Shown here piece by piece: positions 11,055 through 20,740 of a stretch of DNA of 64,000 bases (positions are counted from its first letter, which is position 1; each line of letters opens with the position of its first letter). Under the pieces are notes generated by a model. That model did no database searches, was not told the origin of the DNA, and saw only the letters and a program-made list of their open reading frames with translations. The position numbers and the translations under genes were made by a program. Source of the stretch: Haematobia irritans (Eukaryota > Arthropoda > Insecta > Diptera > Muscidae); NCBI RefSeq assembly GCF_050003625.1, contig NC_134397.1:97572162-97636161 (forward strand), in the 5' to 3' direction.

Positions 11055-12128
11055 ACAGTGCTGTTCAAAACATTTGGTTTTTCCAAACTGCCTGTTGAAA
11101 ATAAACCGAAATTATTATGAAAATATAAATACTAAAACTAAGACATTAATGCAATGTATTTGCCTATCCTATGGTTCAGGTTCAAATAGATATCATAAGC
11201 CTTTTGCAAAAATTTAATGCCAATTTTTCGTTTCACAATTTTCCATATTTTGTGACGTTTATATTAGGCGATTGAGCAGACCAGTCAAGCACACGAAACT
11301 TTTCATCGAAAATCCATTGTTTTATCACCTTAGACATTTGATAGAGTTCTTAGTCGCGCTGAATAGTTCATTCGGACGGCATTTCTCGGGATGCTTATGT
11401 CAATATCACTTGGGACAAAATGTTTTTGTAGACTTCCGACAGCATAATGCCCTATGAATCGGGCCAATAACTTGTCCAGAAAAATGTCCCAGACAATAAA
11501 AACTCCTCCACCTTGATTGACGGATCTTTTTGTATTTCTTGGATTAAGACTTTCCTTTGGGCATTCGTACTAAACTTCTACCATACGATCCATGCAAGTT
11601 AAACATTGATTTCCACTACTCTTCAGTCTATTTGAAGTATTTTTGTGAAAATTGAAGGCGAGCTAACCTATTTTTTCTTGGAAATATGTAGTTTTTTACA
11701 TTTTTGTATTATCGCACTTCTAAAGCTCTACATCTATCTGATCGATATGGTTGATATACCCTTTGAATTTAATTTTTGATTTCTTTAGATGATATTTGAG
11801 TGACTTGTTGCATAATCTTTTGATTATACGATCTTTTTTGGCGTAGTTTTAGGTTTTTTCTACTTCCGTCCATATTTTTGGTGCCTCCATTTTATCAATT
11901 TTTTCCAAAGAGCATAAAAGCCTATGACGATAAGTTTATGACAAAATTATGCAATGAACTTGTGGCACCTTGTTCTTACAATTATTGGCATGAGAGTAAA
12001 AGTATGCAAATCCTCATATCCTCTTTTGTGGCTACGTTTGTTACTGCATTAAATGCAATGGCAGTGACTTTTTCTTCTTCTACAAATAGCCAAACAGTTT
12101 ACATCGTTATCATCTTTACATAAATCAA
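11055..12128 (-). pseudogene. Tc1-like transposon remnant
   Basis: Minus-strand translation gives recognisable but scrambled Tc1/Tc3-type transposase words: EAPKIWTEVEK near the start (about 11890-11860), ISKKK(R)LARLQFSQKY about 11690-11640, GGGVFIVWDIFLDKLLARF about 11510-11450 and VLDWSAQSPNIN about 11290-11255. The last corresponds to the usual VLDWPAQSPDLNPIENLW segment, in which the catalytic D survives as N and the E is lost. The left end starts CAGTGCTGTTCAAAACATTT, a typical Tc1 terminal repeat; the right boundary near 12128 is less certain. Multiple stops and frameshifts: an old dead copy inside family R. Confidence 0.7.
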
Positions 12129-12689
12129 AGGCTATATTTCAATGAGTACAATTGACGATGCTAATGAGTGTACTCCTTGCGCAAAATTTCAAGCTTGCCA
12201 GGATTAAACTCTGCCTTCTAGGGCTATATGAGTAGATATCGGGCAAAAGATCTATATGGGAGCTATATCTAAATCTGAATCGATTTCTTCAAACAATCTG
12301 AGCAATATTGCCAAAGACACCATGTTTTCTATCTCGTCTCCTTCTGGGTTTTGCAAACATATGCACTGACTTATATAGTCGACTCTCGATAATTTGACAC
12401 TCGTTAATTTGAATCTCATGATTATTTTATGTCTTTTACCGGTCCCTTGAGAAAACGCGATAAATTGAAAAAAACGAGTACGAGTTTGACACTTTGATAA
12501 TTTAAAGCCGTAGTAATGGCATCTTTCTCGCCAACATTCTATAATTTAAATTTCTGTTATTTTACTCTCTCTATTTTGAAGTCGATGATTCCTCGCTTAA
12601 CGATGACATGAAAAAGAAAAAACGCAAAATCTTATATAACTGCACCGTGCATAATAACCCACCCCCTTGAAATTGATATTTCTTCCACC

Positions 12690-12822
12690 CAGCACGACAT
12701 CAAAGATACATCCATTGGACCAAGGCATTATTCAGAACTTTGGAAACTCTCTACCACGGAAAAGTTGTTTCTTTTTTGCTGGATAGCATTAAAAGAATGA
12801 AAAGGTGAATATAGCTGTTTTA
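12690..12822 (+). pseudogene. Tigger transposase fragment with DQGIIQNF motif
   Basis: A short stretch reads LDQGIIQNFGNSLPRK, matching the region around the third catalytic Asp of Tigger/pogo DDE transposases (consensus PLDQGIIQNFK..YR). The start of the protein is missing, replaced by a deletion, and the frame is cut at 12821 by the mariner inserted downstream of this motif. Confidence 0.7.
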
Positions 12823-13904
12823 CGAGGGCAGTTCGGAAACTCCTTAGCCTAGCACAAAAAGCGCGGTATAAACAGAAAAAAGTTAAGTGTTTTGGAAACT
12901 TCCATCTCTGTTATGAACACATGTTAAATTTTGTTTCGATCTGGCAACTCCTTGATATTGAAACGGGTGTTCAAAAAAGACGCATCCGCAATTTTTTTAC
13001 CATGAAAAAATTAGAAATGCGTGCTGTCATTAAATATTTACATAAAAAAGGTTTATCGGGACAAGAAATTCATAATGATATGGTGAATGTGTTAGATGAA
13101 AGTGCTCCTCCATATGCAACAGTAAAAACATGAGTTGCTGAATTTAAAGGTGGTCGTACAAGCTTTGAAGATGAAGCACGTAGTGGCCGTCCAAAAACAG
13201 CAACAACAATAGAAATTGTAGCCGAATTGCATGATATGGTATTAAATGATCGACGAATAAAAGTGCGTGAAATTGCTAATACCAGTATAATGGGCATCTC
13301 AAATAATCGAGTCCATTTAATTTCGCATGAAGAAATACAGATGAAAAAGCTTTCTGCGAGATGGGTGCCGCATTTGTTAACAGTCGATCAAAAACACATG
13401 AGAATGAAAATTTCTCAAGCTTGTTTTGATCGTTTTAAGGGAAATAAAATGAATTTTAAGCGTCGTTTCACAACTGTTGATGAGACATGGATCCACCACT
13501 ATACTCCAGAGACAACAACACAAAAAAATAATTTTTCATCAAGACAACGCACGAGCACACAAGAGTGTTTTAACAATGGCTAAAATCAACGAATTAAAGT
13601 ACGAGTTGCTTGACCATCAGCCTTATTCTCCTGATTTAGCTCCCAGTGACTTTCACTTGTTCCCAAATCTAAAAAAATTCTTGCTGGCAAACGTTTTACC
13701 TCCAATGAAGATGCAATTACAGTTGTAAGCCACTATTTTAAAGACCTTGAGGAAAACTATTTTAATCAAGGGATAGAATTGCTAGAAAAGCGTTGGACTA
13801 AGTGTATTGAAGTTTCAGGAGATTATATTGAAAAATAAAAATATTTTTGAAAAACTAACTATTCTCTTTCATTGATAGGCTAAGAAGATTCCAAACCGCC
13901 CTCG
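12823..13904 (+). mobile_element. Second mariner, 1082 bp, inserted in Tigger
   Basis: Inverted ends CGAGGGCAGTTCGGAAACTC and, inverted, CGAGGGCGGTTTGGAATCTT, flanked by TA at 12821-12822 and 13905-13906. The terminal repeats differ from the Himar-like element, so this is another mariner lineage. It is shorter than the usual 1.3 kb because of an internal deletion in the transposase. Confidence 0.9.
13002..13838 (+). pseudogene. Second mariner transposase, defective
   Basis: A D,D34D transposase reading from the ATG at 13002 (MKKLEMRAVIKYLHKKGL). A TGA at about 13132-13134 stands where Trp is expected before VAEFKGGRTSFEDEARSGRP. It goes on with WVPHLLTVDQK and TVDETWIHHYTPE (Asp 1). About 180 bp between that motif and KKIIFHQDNA (Asp 2) is deleted with a frame change near 13520. 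YSPDLAPSDFHLF (Asp 3) follows, then another frameshift near 13720, and the tail ends at 13838 (DYIEK, stop). Non-functional. Confidence 0.9.
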
Positions 13905-13906
13905 TA

Positions 13907-14513
13907 GCCGCTGTAATGATGCCTGGAAAAATATCAACCCTAAGACTCTTAAAAACTGTTTCAAAAAGTGCGGGTTTAGACAAACAGATAATGAGCCATA
14001 GTTATCAGAACTATCAATATTTTCGAGTACGGACCCTGGGTGGGGACTTCTACCTAAAGGTGAGTATTAAGTTCGAGTTTAGCAGCTAAAATCGTCATTT
14101 TTTCACTAAAGTGAAAAGTAAATCAGTAAAATAAGGCATACAAATATGCTTATTTGTTGCAAATTTTATAAAAATTTGACGGGGAATAGCTTAACGCAAA
14201 TTTTCACAAAGTTTGTATTACTTAAAATTGATTATTAAAGAAAAGTAATCGTGAAAAAATTACGATTTTAGCGGCTAAACTCAAACTAAATGCCCACCTT
14301 AACTTTGGAGATTTATCTTTTAAGGACTTTGTTGAAGTTGATACTGACATCTGTGTTTATGGAGTTCTTACTGATGCTAAACTTTTAGACTTGGACAAAA
14401 ACAAGGAGGAAAATGAAGAAGACCAATCGCTGAATACAGTCACATTGAGCGATGAAAATAAATCTATTAATAACATACGCTCCTACGCCCTTAGAACTGA
14501 CACAAGTGACTAA
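13907..14513 (+). pseudogene. Tigger transposase C-terminal end, split by a MITE
   Basis: The reading resumes right after the mariner with DAWKNINPKTLKNCFKKCGF, the highly conserved end of the Tigger DDE domain (DAW...TI.NCFRKAGF). It has a stop near 14002 and is interrupted by the MITE at 14058-14299. Beyond it comes an acidic tail (DFVEVDTDICVYGVLTD ... NKEENEEDQS) ending at a stop at 14511-14513, as in family members. Together with 12690-12822 it shows the host element was once autonomous. Confidence 0.85.
14058..14299. mobile_element. 242-bp MITE with TAA target duplication
   Basis: Ends AGGTGAGTATTAAGTTCGAG and, inverted, AGGTGGGCATTTAGTTTGAG continue into long sub-terminal inverted repeats (GTTTAGC.GCTAAAATCGT.ATTTTTTCAC). 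TAA occurs on both sides (14055-14057, 14300-14302). A 3-bp TAA duplication suggests PIF/Harbinger; this classification is an inference. It is nested in the Tigger transposase tail. Confidence 0.85.
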
Positions 14514-14797
14514 TTCTATTCAGCACTCATAACAATAGAAAATGTATTAGAAAATGTATTAGATAATGATAGATCGCTGACTAGAAGAAAATAACACATT
14601 TTATAAATAAAATGAATTAAAAATAATTTTATTAATACTCTTGTTTATTTGAACTTTTTCTCTGTTCTCTACGATAATTTGAACTCTTATTATTTTGAAG
14701 CTCTTGGTAATTTGAACTTTTTCTCTTGTCCCTTGAGTTTTAAATTATCGAGAGTCGACTGTAAAACCTTTACCACAGTATGACGCAGGGTATAAAA

Positions 14798-15245
14798 AGC
14801 GTTCTTATTACTTGGTAAGTTACCATACAATTTTGATTGAGCAATCATAAACGCTTTACTAGTTGCTTTACTAGTTTATTTTTGTCTCGATTTTTTCAAA
14901 TCGTTTTACACATGTAAGGACCATGTACATGGTTGTACTAATCAAAATTATTTCACGGGTAAATAACTATTTTCATAGAGATAAAATAAAAAAAGTGTTC
15001 TTATTACTTGGTAAGTTACAATCATGAATGAGCAAACAAAAAAGGCTTTACTAGTCGCTTCACTCATTTAATTTCGACGCGATTTTGCGTCAATTTTGTG
15101 AAATAGTTTTACACATTAAATACCAGGTAAATGGTCATTTCACCGATAAGTAACTCTTTTCATAGAGATAAAATATGAAGTGTTATTATTTCGTTAGTTA
15201 CCATACAATTGTGAATGAGCAATCAAAAAAAGCTTTACTAGCCGC
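14798..15245 (+). repeat. Tandem repeat, about 2.4 units of 182-195 bp
   Basis: The phrase TTCTTATTACTTGGTAAGTTA occurs near 14804 and 14999, and a diverged TTATTATTTCGTTAGTTACC near 15181. Each is followed by GAGCAA(T/A)CA...GCTTTACTAG, GTTTTACACAT and TTTTCATAGAGATAAAATA. Units differ by substitutions and small indels. A related partial unit lies at about 3460-3510. Confidence 0.8.
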
Positions 15246-15804
15246 AAATTGCTAACAAGGGAATGGTTGCAGGGAAAATGTAGATTTATATTCACCACCT
15301 CGAAATCTGAAATATTTTCAAAACAAACATGTTTTCTGCAACTAACATTATTTCTGTATGCTGTATGATTTATGTTCAACAATACTTTTCACTGTTTGAA
15401 TGCTTCCTGCATGTACACATTTCATATACGATTACAAGTTACCATACAAATTGTAAGGTACGAGGTATAATTGGTAAGACCATTTGTGTAAGTTCTTTCA
15501 ATTGCCCTTCCTACGTTCAATCAACGTCCTTCTATATTGTCTTTCTGCCCTTAAATCTCGTATATAAGACCCATTTGCAAACATCACAATTTACACTCCA
15601 TCAAACATATACAAATAAATAATTTTTACGTTATTGTTTTTCATATTCAAACACTGTTCAGAAATAAATTTGAAAGATTTAAGACATGGTATCGATATGA
15701 CAGAATTATACATAAAGTCTTCAGTGTGAATATAATTTCGAATTACAGTCACTGTAATACTACATTTGCACTCGTTTTTCATTCGTTCAGTGTTGTACAC
15801 CTAC
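15246..15804. other. AT-rich stretch, nothing recognised
   Basis: No supported repeat or gene. Frames at 15194-15382, 15329-15622 and 15591-15800 show no domain. If the minus-strand exon at 15805-15948 is real, this would be its 3' UTR side; no canonical AATAAA was noticed on the minus strand near it. Confidence 0.4.
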
Positions 15805-15948
15805 CTATCTATTCGCTGTCTTCCATTCCACATATAAGAATACAATTATAACAACAATGGCAGCTATATACACCTTGATAATATGAGGCCACGAAAGAGT
15901 TTCGACTATCTTCTGAAATGCTATTGTGTCCACAAATCCATATCCAAT
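15805..15948 (-). CDS. Possible 3'-terminal exon of a host membrane protein
   Basis: On the minus strand, a pyrimidine-poor but AG-ending acceptor (ATTTTTAG) precedes 47 codons and a stop. The peptide contains FQKIVETLSWPHIIKVYI followed by a strongly hydrophobic run (AAIVVIIVFLYV) and a polar tail EWKTANR. This looks like a single C-terminal membrane anchor with a short tail. I do not recognise the family. It lies among MITEs, and no upstream exon is evident within a few kilobases. It may be a genuine last exon or a captured exon, as seen elsewhere in the window. Coding status is inferred from composition only. Confidence 0.35.
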   Translation of the reverse strand: MGYGFVDTIAFQKIVETLSWPHIIKVYIAAIVVIIVFLYVEWKTANR

Positions 15949-16204
15949 CTAAAAATTAGACGATAATTACAATATTTCACGCAAAGGCCAATATTCTTCA
16001 AATATTGCAATCACTTATTCGGGATCAAAAATTTTCACTTAACAAAATTGAGAATTACGACAATAGTGTTGGTAAAATACCGAATAGTTCACAAAGTCGT
16101 AGTCGATAATTGATTTTTCATTAAGACGACTACATAATGCACCCTAAATCATCCGCAACTTAAGACGAACATTAGGTCTGTTCGCCTACTTACTTACTTA
16201 CTCA
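15949..16204. other. Spacer without recognised content
   Basis: AT-rich sequence. If the exon at 15805-15948 is real this would be intron. No feature supported. Confidence 0.35.
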
Positions 16205-16740
16205 TACTACGTTCGCACTAGACACGAAATCCTCGTAAAGGCCGGTACTCTGTTCGGTTTTCGCGTTGAAACTCCATACAAAACCAAAAAATGCGAAAAA
16301 TTTGCGAAATTTTTTCCATTTGTGATACTATGTTTTTTCGTGTTGAAAAACTGACGTTTATAGCACGGCGCCATTTGCAATGTGAATTAAGAAATAATTT
16401 ATTTATTAAAAACTATTTGTGCGGGTTTATAAATCAAACACGGACCATATTTTTGTTCCGAAACTATACAAAGGATCAAAGGAATAGCAGATCAATTGCC
16501 CAAGGAAAAATAAAATGTTATTTTCTAAAAACACGCAACAACCACCAACTTAATCCAATATCGCTCCCTGTAAAACAGCGCTCCAAGCTATCTAAAAAAA
16601 CGCCGCTTTCTATGTGCGAAATAATGGTTTCCATAAAAATTTTTCGCAAGAATGAACATAGTACCGGCCTTAAAAGAGGATTTTGGCCGAAACCCTCCTA
16701 GATATCAGTAGATTTGCAATAGTCAAATATCAGCAGGCTT
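16205..16740 (+). mobile_element. TACTACGTTCG MITE, left part, hosting another MITE
   Basis: Begins TACTACGTTCGCACTAGACA, the left end of the element complete at 17444-17832. After the nested element (16239-16670) it resumes with GAGGATTTTGGCCGAAACCC and TCAGTAGATTTGCAATAG, as in the other copy (17489-17545). It is cut at about 16740, where the CCCTGCC family begins. Confidence 0.8.
16239..16670. mobile_element. AGGCCGGTACT MITE (432 bp)
   Basis: Ends AGGCCGGTACT and AGTACCGGCCT, flanked by TAA (16236-16238 and 16671-16673). The uninterrupted target seen at 17470-17490 (CTCGTAAACGAGG) confirms both borders. A second copy lies at 22352-22767. An internal frame of 136 codons is shared by the two copies but has no known domain and is shortened in one, so it is not called coding. 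TAA duplication suggests PIF/Harbinger. Confidence 0.8.
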
Positions 16741-16815
16741 TTTGTGTAATACCAAGTGCAACTTGCTTGCTATAATTTATTTAAATAAAAATGAAAAAGA
16801 AGTGCTAAAAACATA

Positions 16816-17229
16816 AGGGCTGTTTTCTTTTTGCACTGGATACAAAATTTTTATGGGCTATCCAGAACATCGTTGCACTGGTGTTCTATCCAGAACATCT
16901 CATCAGTGCAAGTCGCGCCGATGTTGCCAGATTGTGTTTTGATAAAGTGACGCTTTATCGATTCACAATAGCACTTTATTGTGACTAATTTATTGAAAAA
17001 TATGGAATTCAAAGTGGTATAGTGTCATAAACAATCGCAGCAGTAAATATTTATTACTAATTGGAGCATTTCATACATTAAAAATGCAAGATTTAACTTC
17101 TTTTCTGTGATTGTTTTTGAACAGCTGATGACAGTGTTGCATATTTTTGATGTCCTGGATAAACGAATACTCTGTTTTCTTTTAGTCCTTCACGGCTTAG
17201 GGTATCCAGTGCTAAAAGAAAACAGCCCT
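16816..17229. mobile_element. AGGGCTGTTTTC MITE, complete (414 bp)
   Basis: Left end AGGGCTGTTTTCTTTTTGCA and right end TGCTAAAAGAAAACAGCCCT are inverted copies about 28 bp long. ATA on both sides is a likely target duplication. A full second copy in opposite orientation is at 29646-30062 and a fragment at 528-630. No transposase. Confidence 0.88.
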
Positions 17230-17443
17230 ATAGTTATTTCGCTTAAAATTGGGAAAGGTATATTGGTGAATAATTTCCGAATTTCCAAATGGAATTAAGT
17301 GATATAAAATTATTCATAAATAATTTACTGACAGTTTATCGAAGGAATTTATATGGAAGGTTTAAAATTTACGTTAACTTTTATTAATATGGCGGATAGT
17401 TTTTCAAGTATTTTTCCAGACACGCTACATCAATCGAGAATAA

Positions 17444-17832
17444 TATTACGTTCGCACTAGACACGAAATACTCGTAAACGAGGATTTTGGCCGAAATCCT
17501 CCTCGATCTCAGTAGATTTTCAATAGGCAAATATCAGCTGGCTCGTAAAGGATTTCAACAAAATCTCTTTCAAAATCCCATATACTGCATTGTACAACTA
17601 TGGTTTTAGTACTGAAAATGCGCTTTTTGCAACCCTGCCCCAATTTTCCTTGTAGATGAATGTGCGTGTGCGTGTACACATACGGGTTTGTGTTTGTATT
17701 GATATATTTACAAACAGCTGTTATATCCTAAAATCTACCAAATCTCGTTATTTTTCCATTCCGAACACTTGAGATTTGTAAAGAGATTTTGATTCTAAAT
17801 AGCGATATTACGTGTCTAGTACGAACGTAGTA
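17444..17832. mobile_element. TACTACGTTCG MITE, complete (389 bp)
   Basis: Ends TATTACGTTCGCACTAGACA and TGTCTAGTACGAACGTAGTA are inverted repeats, flanked by TAA at 17441-17443 and 17833-17835. The interrupted CCCTGCC MITE reads continuously across the site (GAGAATAA...ACTGATAGA). Fragments of the family lie at 16205-16740 and 25513-25562. Confidence 0.85.
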
Positions 17833-18243
17833 TAAACAAACGACTGATAGATGCTGCAACATGCAACTTGCTACGTGTAAAGCAACATCGTTCTTTTATT
17901 AATGAAAAAAGTTATGTTCAATGTGATGAGATAAATTAATAAACATCTACACAATCGTGTTTTACTTGACCACAATAATACTTTTACCTCTACCTTGAAG
18001 TGCACTTTTTCTGATAGTTTAAAGGGGCTCTTATTGGCGTCGTTCTAAATTGATCTAAAAATGCACCTAATAATTGCTCTGATGAGAAACTTTTTTGTAG
18101 TAACTTGGCGTGGTACAACTTCTCAATAGTGACGGCGCTTTTCCGACGAGTTCTTGATGTCGTATACGATTGTTTTCCACGTGGTGGGGATTCTCAGTAG
18201 TGCCGTCAAATTCAAAAAATGTTGGCAGGGTTGAGATTTGTTA

Positions 18244-18430
18244 ATGCGCTTTACAGACTATCAGTTATTCCGGACGGAATGTCGGTGTTTGTGTCGGATC
18301 GATACGACTTGTCGGCGATGACTAAATAATCGGTAAATGTGTTATCGATCCCATAAACATGCAGCAGTATCGATAATGCCTTCAGACTTAAAGCGGACCT
18401 TAGACGGTCGGATAAACACTACGACAGAGG
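18244..18430 (+). mobile_element. GCGCTTTACAGACTATCAG MITE, left part
   Basis: Starts ATGCGCTTTACAGACTATCA, then TTATTCCGGACGGAATGTCG and GGATCGATACGACTTGTCGG. The same series appears at 25026-25267, and the right end at 25268-25512. The right part of this copy is missing. Confidence 0.75.
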
Positions 18431-18743
18431 TTCGCCTATTTGTTGTGTGTTCGTTCAAGTTTTACCCTCACACTACACGAACAATTATGATAAGAACATG
18501 AAGAAATAAGAAGAAGCATAAACACAAACAATGAAGATGGACGAAAAGTTAGGTGTAAAGCCATTTTTTTAGTAAAAATAAAAGAAACTGTTGCAGAGGT
18601 CCTATAGTAATAGTAAAAGAAAAGAAAAAAATCATCGCATAAAATTTTTTTAATCCACACTAGGGTGCATCATTGCATACGGAAACGAGCCAATTGCCAA
18701 TTATACTGTGGTACTATAAGCTGGTGTGTGGGCATGAAATGTC
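18431..18743. other. Spacer, nothing recognised
   Basis: AT-rich DNA; the minus-strand frame at 18436-18660 has a signal-peptide-like hydrophobic stretch but no family resemblance. Not called. Confidence 0.35.
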
Positions 18744-19253
18744 GTGAGGAAAATAGCCTCTATACCGAGTGTAATTAACTCAGAATCAAAGTCTGAGTTA
18801 ACTTATCCATGTCCGTCCGTTGCCCCGTATATTTTTGTCCGCGAAATTGTATATATATTTTTTTTTGCACCGGCATCCCTATTTTATTTTAGTTTTACAC
18901 ACATACATGTGAATGGCGGGCCTATTCGAATGAATAGACGGCTCAATTATCGACGGCGTTACCTAGTTATCGACCCATATATGTGCCGCAGGTCTTCAGC
19001 CTATGTTTGTGGAAAGACAATGGAGGCCCACGACACATCTTATGGGGGACAATATTATTTTGCTATTGGATGCATTTTTTGTCGTTCAGCGGGAGCTGGA
19101 GCATCGATAGGCAATGGTGGTGGTCGTATGGAGCCCCAGATTATGGCCAATGTGTGGTATTTTTTTTCGTACGTATGCGCCAATGTAGGTTATCAAGGCA
19201 TATTAATCCAGGTAAAGTCCATAGTCCAAGGAAGGTATAGACATCTCAAGTGA
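18744..19253 (+). other. Unassigned 169-codon open frame
   Basis: An open frame longer than chance neighbours (starts MRKIASIPSV) with a hydrophobic patch at about residues 32-50 and a Gly-rich patch (AGAGASIGNGGGR) at about residues 116-128. A second overlapping frame of 85 codons is also open, so openness is not diagnostic. The start region resembles family R text (TTATCCATGTCCGTCCGTTG). I recognise no protein family; coding function is doubtful. Confidence 0.2.
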
Positions 19254-19824
19254 ATTCACAGCGCTGTAGTTTGTCTGCACACCGTAGATGGCTCTTTCTC
19301 GTCTGCAATTGAGTGATTTTTTAATTTGGCTTTAATTTGTTTTCTTTCCTTTGTTCTCTCGTTGAAACACCAAATATTGTGAAAGTTTATAAAATACTGT
19401 TCATCCACACCTTTTTTGTAATGCAAATTGACTAATTTATACGGTTATTCTCGTTTTCCAAAAAGAAATTGAGTCACTTGACTGCGCAATTGAGTGGAAT
19501 GACTGCGCACTGCAAATAAACAAAACCATGGTGAATTATCAAGGTATGTCTCTATATTTTCTTGGTCTATGGTAAAGTCATGCAATCAGGTGACTAATAT
19601 CGACATTCATCTTGTCAAAGGCTTTGTTTACGTTAATAGATTTGTTTACATTCTTTGTTTACATATATATTGCTTTTATTTACATTGTATTATTAGTATG
19701 GGGTTAGTTTTACGAAACTTTTGCCTACTTGTTAGAAACTGGGGAGAAAATAAAATAATTTTCTTAAAAAACTCTTTTATTTGTATATATACTATGTTCA
19801 CAAAAACGTAAACCCGAATTCATA
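19254..19824. other. Spacer with a possible orphan first exon
   Basis: Mostly AT-rich. AACCATGGTGAATTATCAAG followed by GTATGTCTC (19525-19553) has a Kozak-like start and a donor-like GTATGT, so it could be a tiny first exon captured with the neighbouring gene fragments, but nothing identifies it. Confidence 0.3.
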
Positions 19825-19989
19825 GTGCGCAAAATTACAATTCGGGAACAGCTCAAAGAATCACAATATGACGGAGGCATAAGGCAAATAAATGTTGAAG
19901 AATGTATTGCTAAACTGAAACACTATGGTCCGAGTGTACGAATTGAGGCATTAAGGAATCTAAGAGATGCAATAGCAATAAATCATGGG
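19825..19989 (+). pseudogene. TEX10/Ipi1-like exon fragment
   Basis: After an acceptor-like ATTCATAG, about 55 codons read VRKITIREQLKES...[29 protein letters not shown]. This resembles the N-terminal segment of TEX10 homologues (human: IHLPEQLKE ... [29 protein letters not shown]), which act with the Rix1/PELP1-WDR18 complex in 60S ribosome maturation. Only this piece is present; the reading then passes without a gap into RTEL1 sequence. Identification is from remembered family pattern and is moderate; its fragmentary state is clear. Confidence 0.5.
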
Positions 19990-20740
19990 ATCCCTATGAA
20001 GTTCAAAGAGCTTATATGGAAAAGGTCATCATATGTCTACGAGATGGATCAAATGGTTTTCTGGAATCCCCAACGGGTATACAATAATATATAACAATGT
20101 AACCACCAATAAAACAAAAACTTTCTCATAGGAACCGGTAAAACCTTATGTTCATCTTTGGAATGGCTGCAATCCCGAAAAGAGGAAATGAAGATGCAAA
20201 TACAACAAACAGCACCGCCACCAATTATTTTAAAAACAATCCTATTTAGGCGGAGCACCTGTAAATGATTGCTCGTGCAAAGCCCAAGGGTGGTAGCTGG
20301 GGTCTTCCGAAAATAATATATATAATGGATACTTGAGGTACCCATTCACAACTAACGCAAGCTATGTAAGAATTAAAGCGGACATCTTACTCATTTACGA
20401 GAGCGGTGGTGTTGGGATCCAGAGATCAATTGTGTATATATCCCGAGGTATTGCGAGAACAGGGCAATTCAAATAAAACACAGATCGATTTGTCGATAGC
20501 GAGTCCAAAAAAGAACTTGTGCCTTTCATCATCGTGTGGAATCGCGCAAAGATGATCTGGATTTAATGGACATTGAAGACTTGGTTAGAGTAGGTAAAAA
20601 CTCAAAATGTTTCCATATTATGGAGCCAAAGAATTGATTGAAGATGCAAACAATGTATTTATGTCTTATAACTATTTATTGGGCACATCTGCGCGAAAAG
20701 CAAATAGAATTGCATTGAGCAATACCTCATATTATCGGAA
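19990..20740 (+). pseudogene. RTEL1: RTEL1 helicase N-terminal fragment, decayed
   Basis: RTEL1 is an iron-sulfur XPD-family DNA helicase acting on telomeres and recombination intermediates. The reading [19 protein letters not shown] and then [13 protein letters not shown] (Walker A) is split by a 55-base intron at 20077-20131 (donor GTATAC, acceptor CATAG) that joins in frame through the GTGKT loop. Further pieces in shifted frames: [59 protein letters not shown] and [10 protein letters not shown]. At least four frameshifts and several stops make it inactive. The retained intron means it was copied from genomic DNA, not mRNA. Confidence 0.8.

Larger units (their letters stand above)
12376..14761 (+). 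mobile_element. Tigger/pogo-type DNA transposon, interrupted twice
   Basis: Left end TAGTCGACTCTCGATAATTT and right end AAATTATCGAGAGTCGACTG are inverted copies, flanked by TA (12374-12375 and 14762-14763). Removing the mariner (12823-13904) and the MITE (14058-14299) leaves about 1.06 kb of Tigger sequence, so it is also internally deleted. Flanking family R words line up across the insertion (ACTGACTTA before, CAGTATGACGCAGGGTAT after), which confirms the boundaries. Confidence 0.9.
10917..14797 (-). repeat. Outer family R copy hosting two large insertions
   Basis: Family R words run on the minus strand: GGGAGCTATATCTAAATCTG (plus view, 10919 and again 12258), CTCTGGCTTCTGGGGCTATA (11035), CCTTCTAGGGCTATATGAG and TATCGGGC. 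The terminal hairpin sequence CCACAGTATGACGCAGGGTAT lies at 14772-14792. The copy is split by the Tc1-like element at about 11055-12128 and the Tigger element at 12376-14761. Its left part is cut at the mariner right flank (10915). Confidence 0.7.
16741..18230 (+). mobile_element. CCCTGCC MITE, copy A (5' truncated, twice interrupted)
   Basis: Family markers in order: ACCAAGTGCAACTTGCTTGC, CGCTTAAAATTGGGAAAGG, CAGACACGCTACATCAATC, AATCGTGTTTTACTTGACC, TAACTTGGCGTGGTACAAC and the right end AAAAAATGTTGGCAGGG. It is interrupted by the AGGGCTG MITE (16816-17229), the TACTACG MITE (17444-17832) and a roughly 85-bp insert with CAGTTTATCGAAGGAATTT near 17310-17395 that also occurs in copy B (25890-25980). 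The left end is missing. Confidence 0.75.

Noticed and set aside
16291..16701. 136-codon open frame, repeated in shorter form at 22400-22687
   Set aside because: It is conserved only because both are copies of one MITE; it is shortened in the second copy and matches no protein family.
18744..19253. 169-codon frame as a host gene
   Set aside because: A second overlapping frame is equally open, the start lies in repeat-like text, and no family is recognisable; kept only as an unassigned frame.
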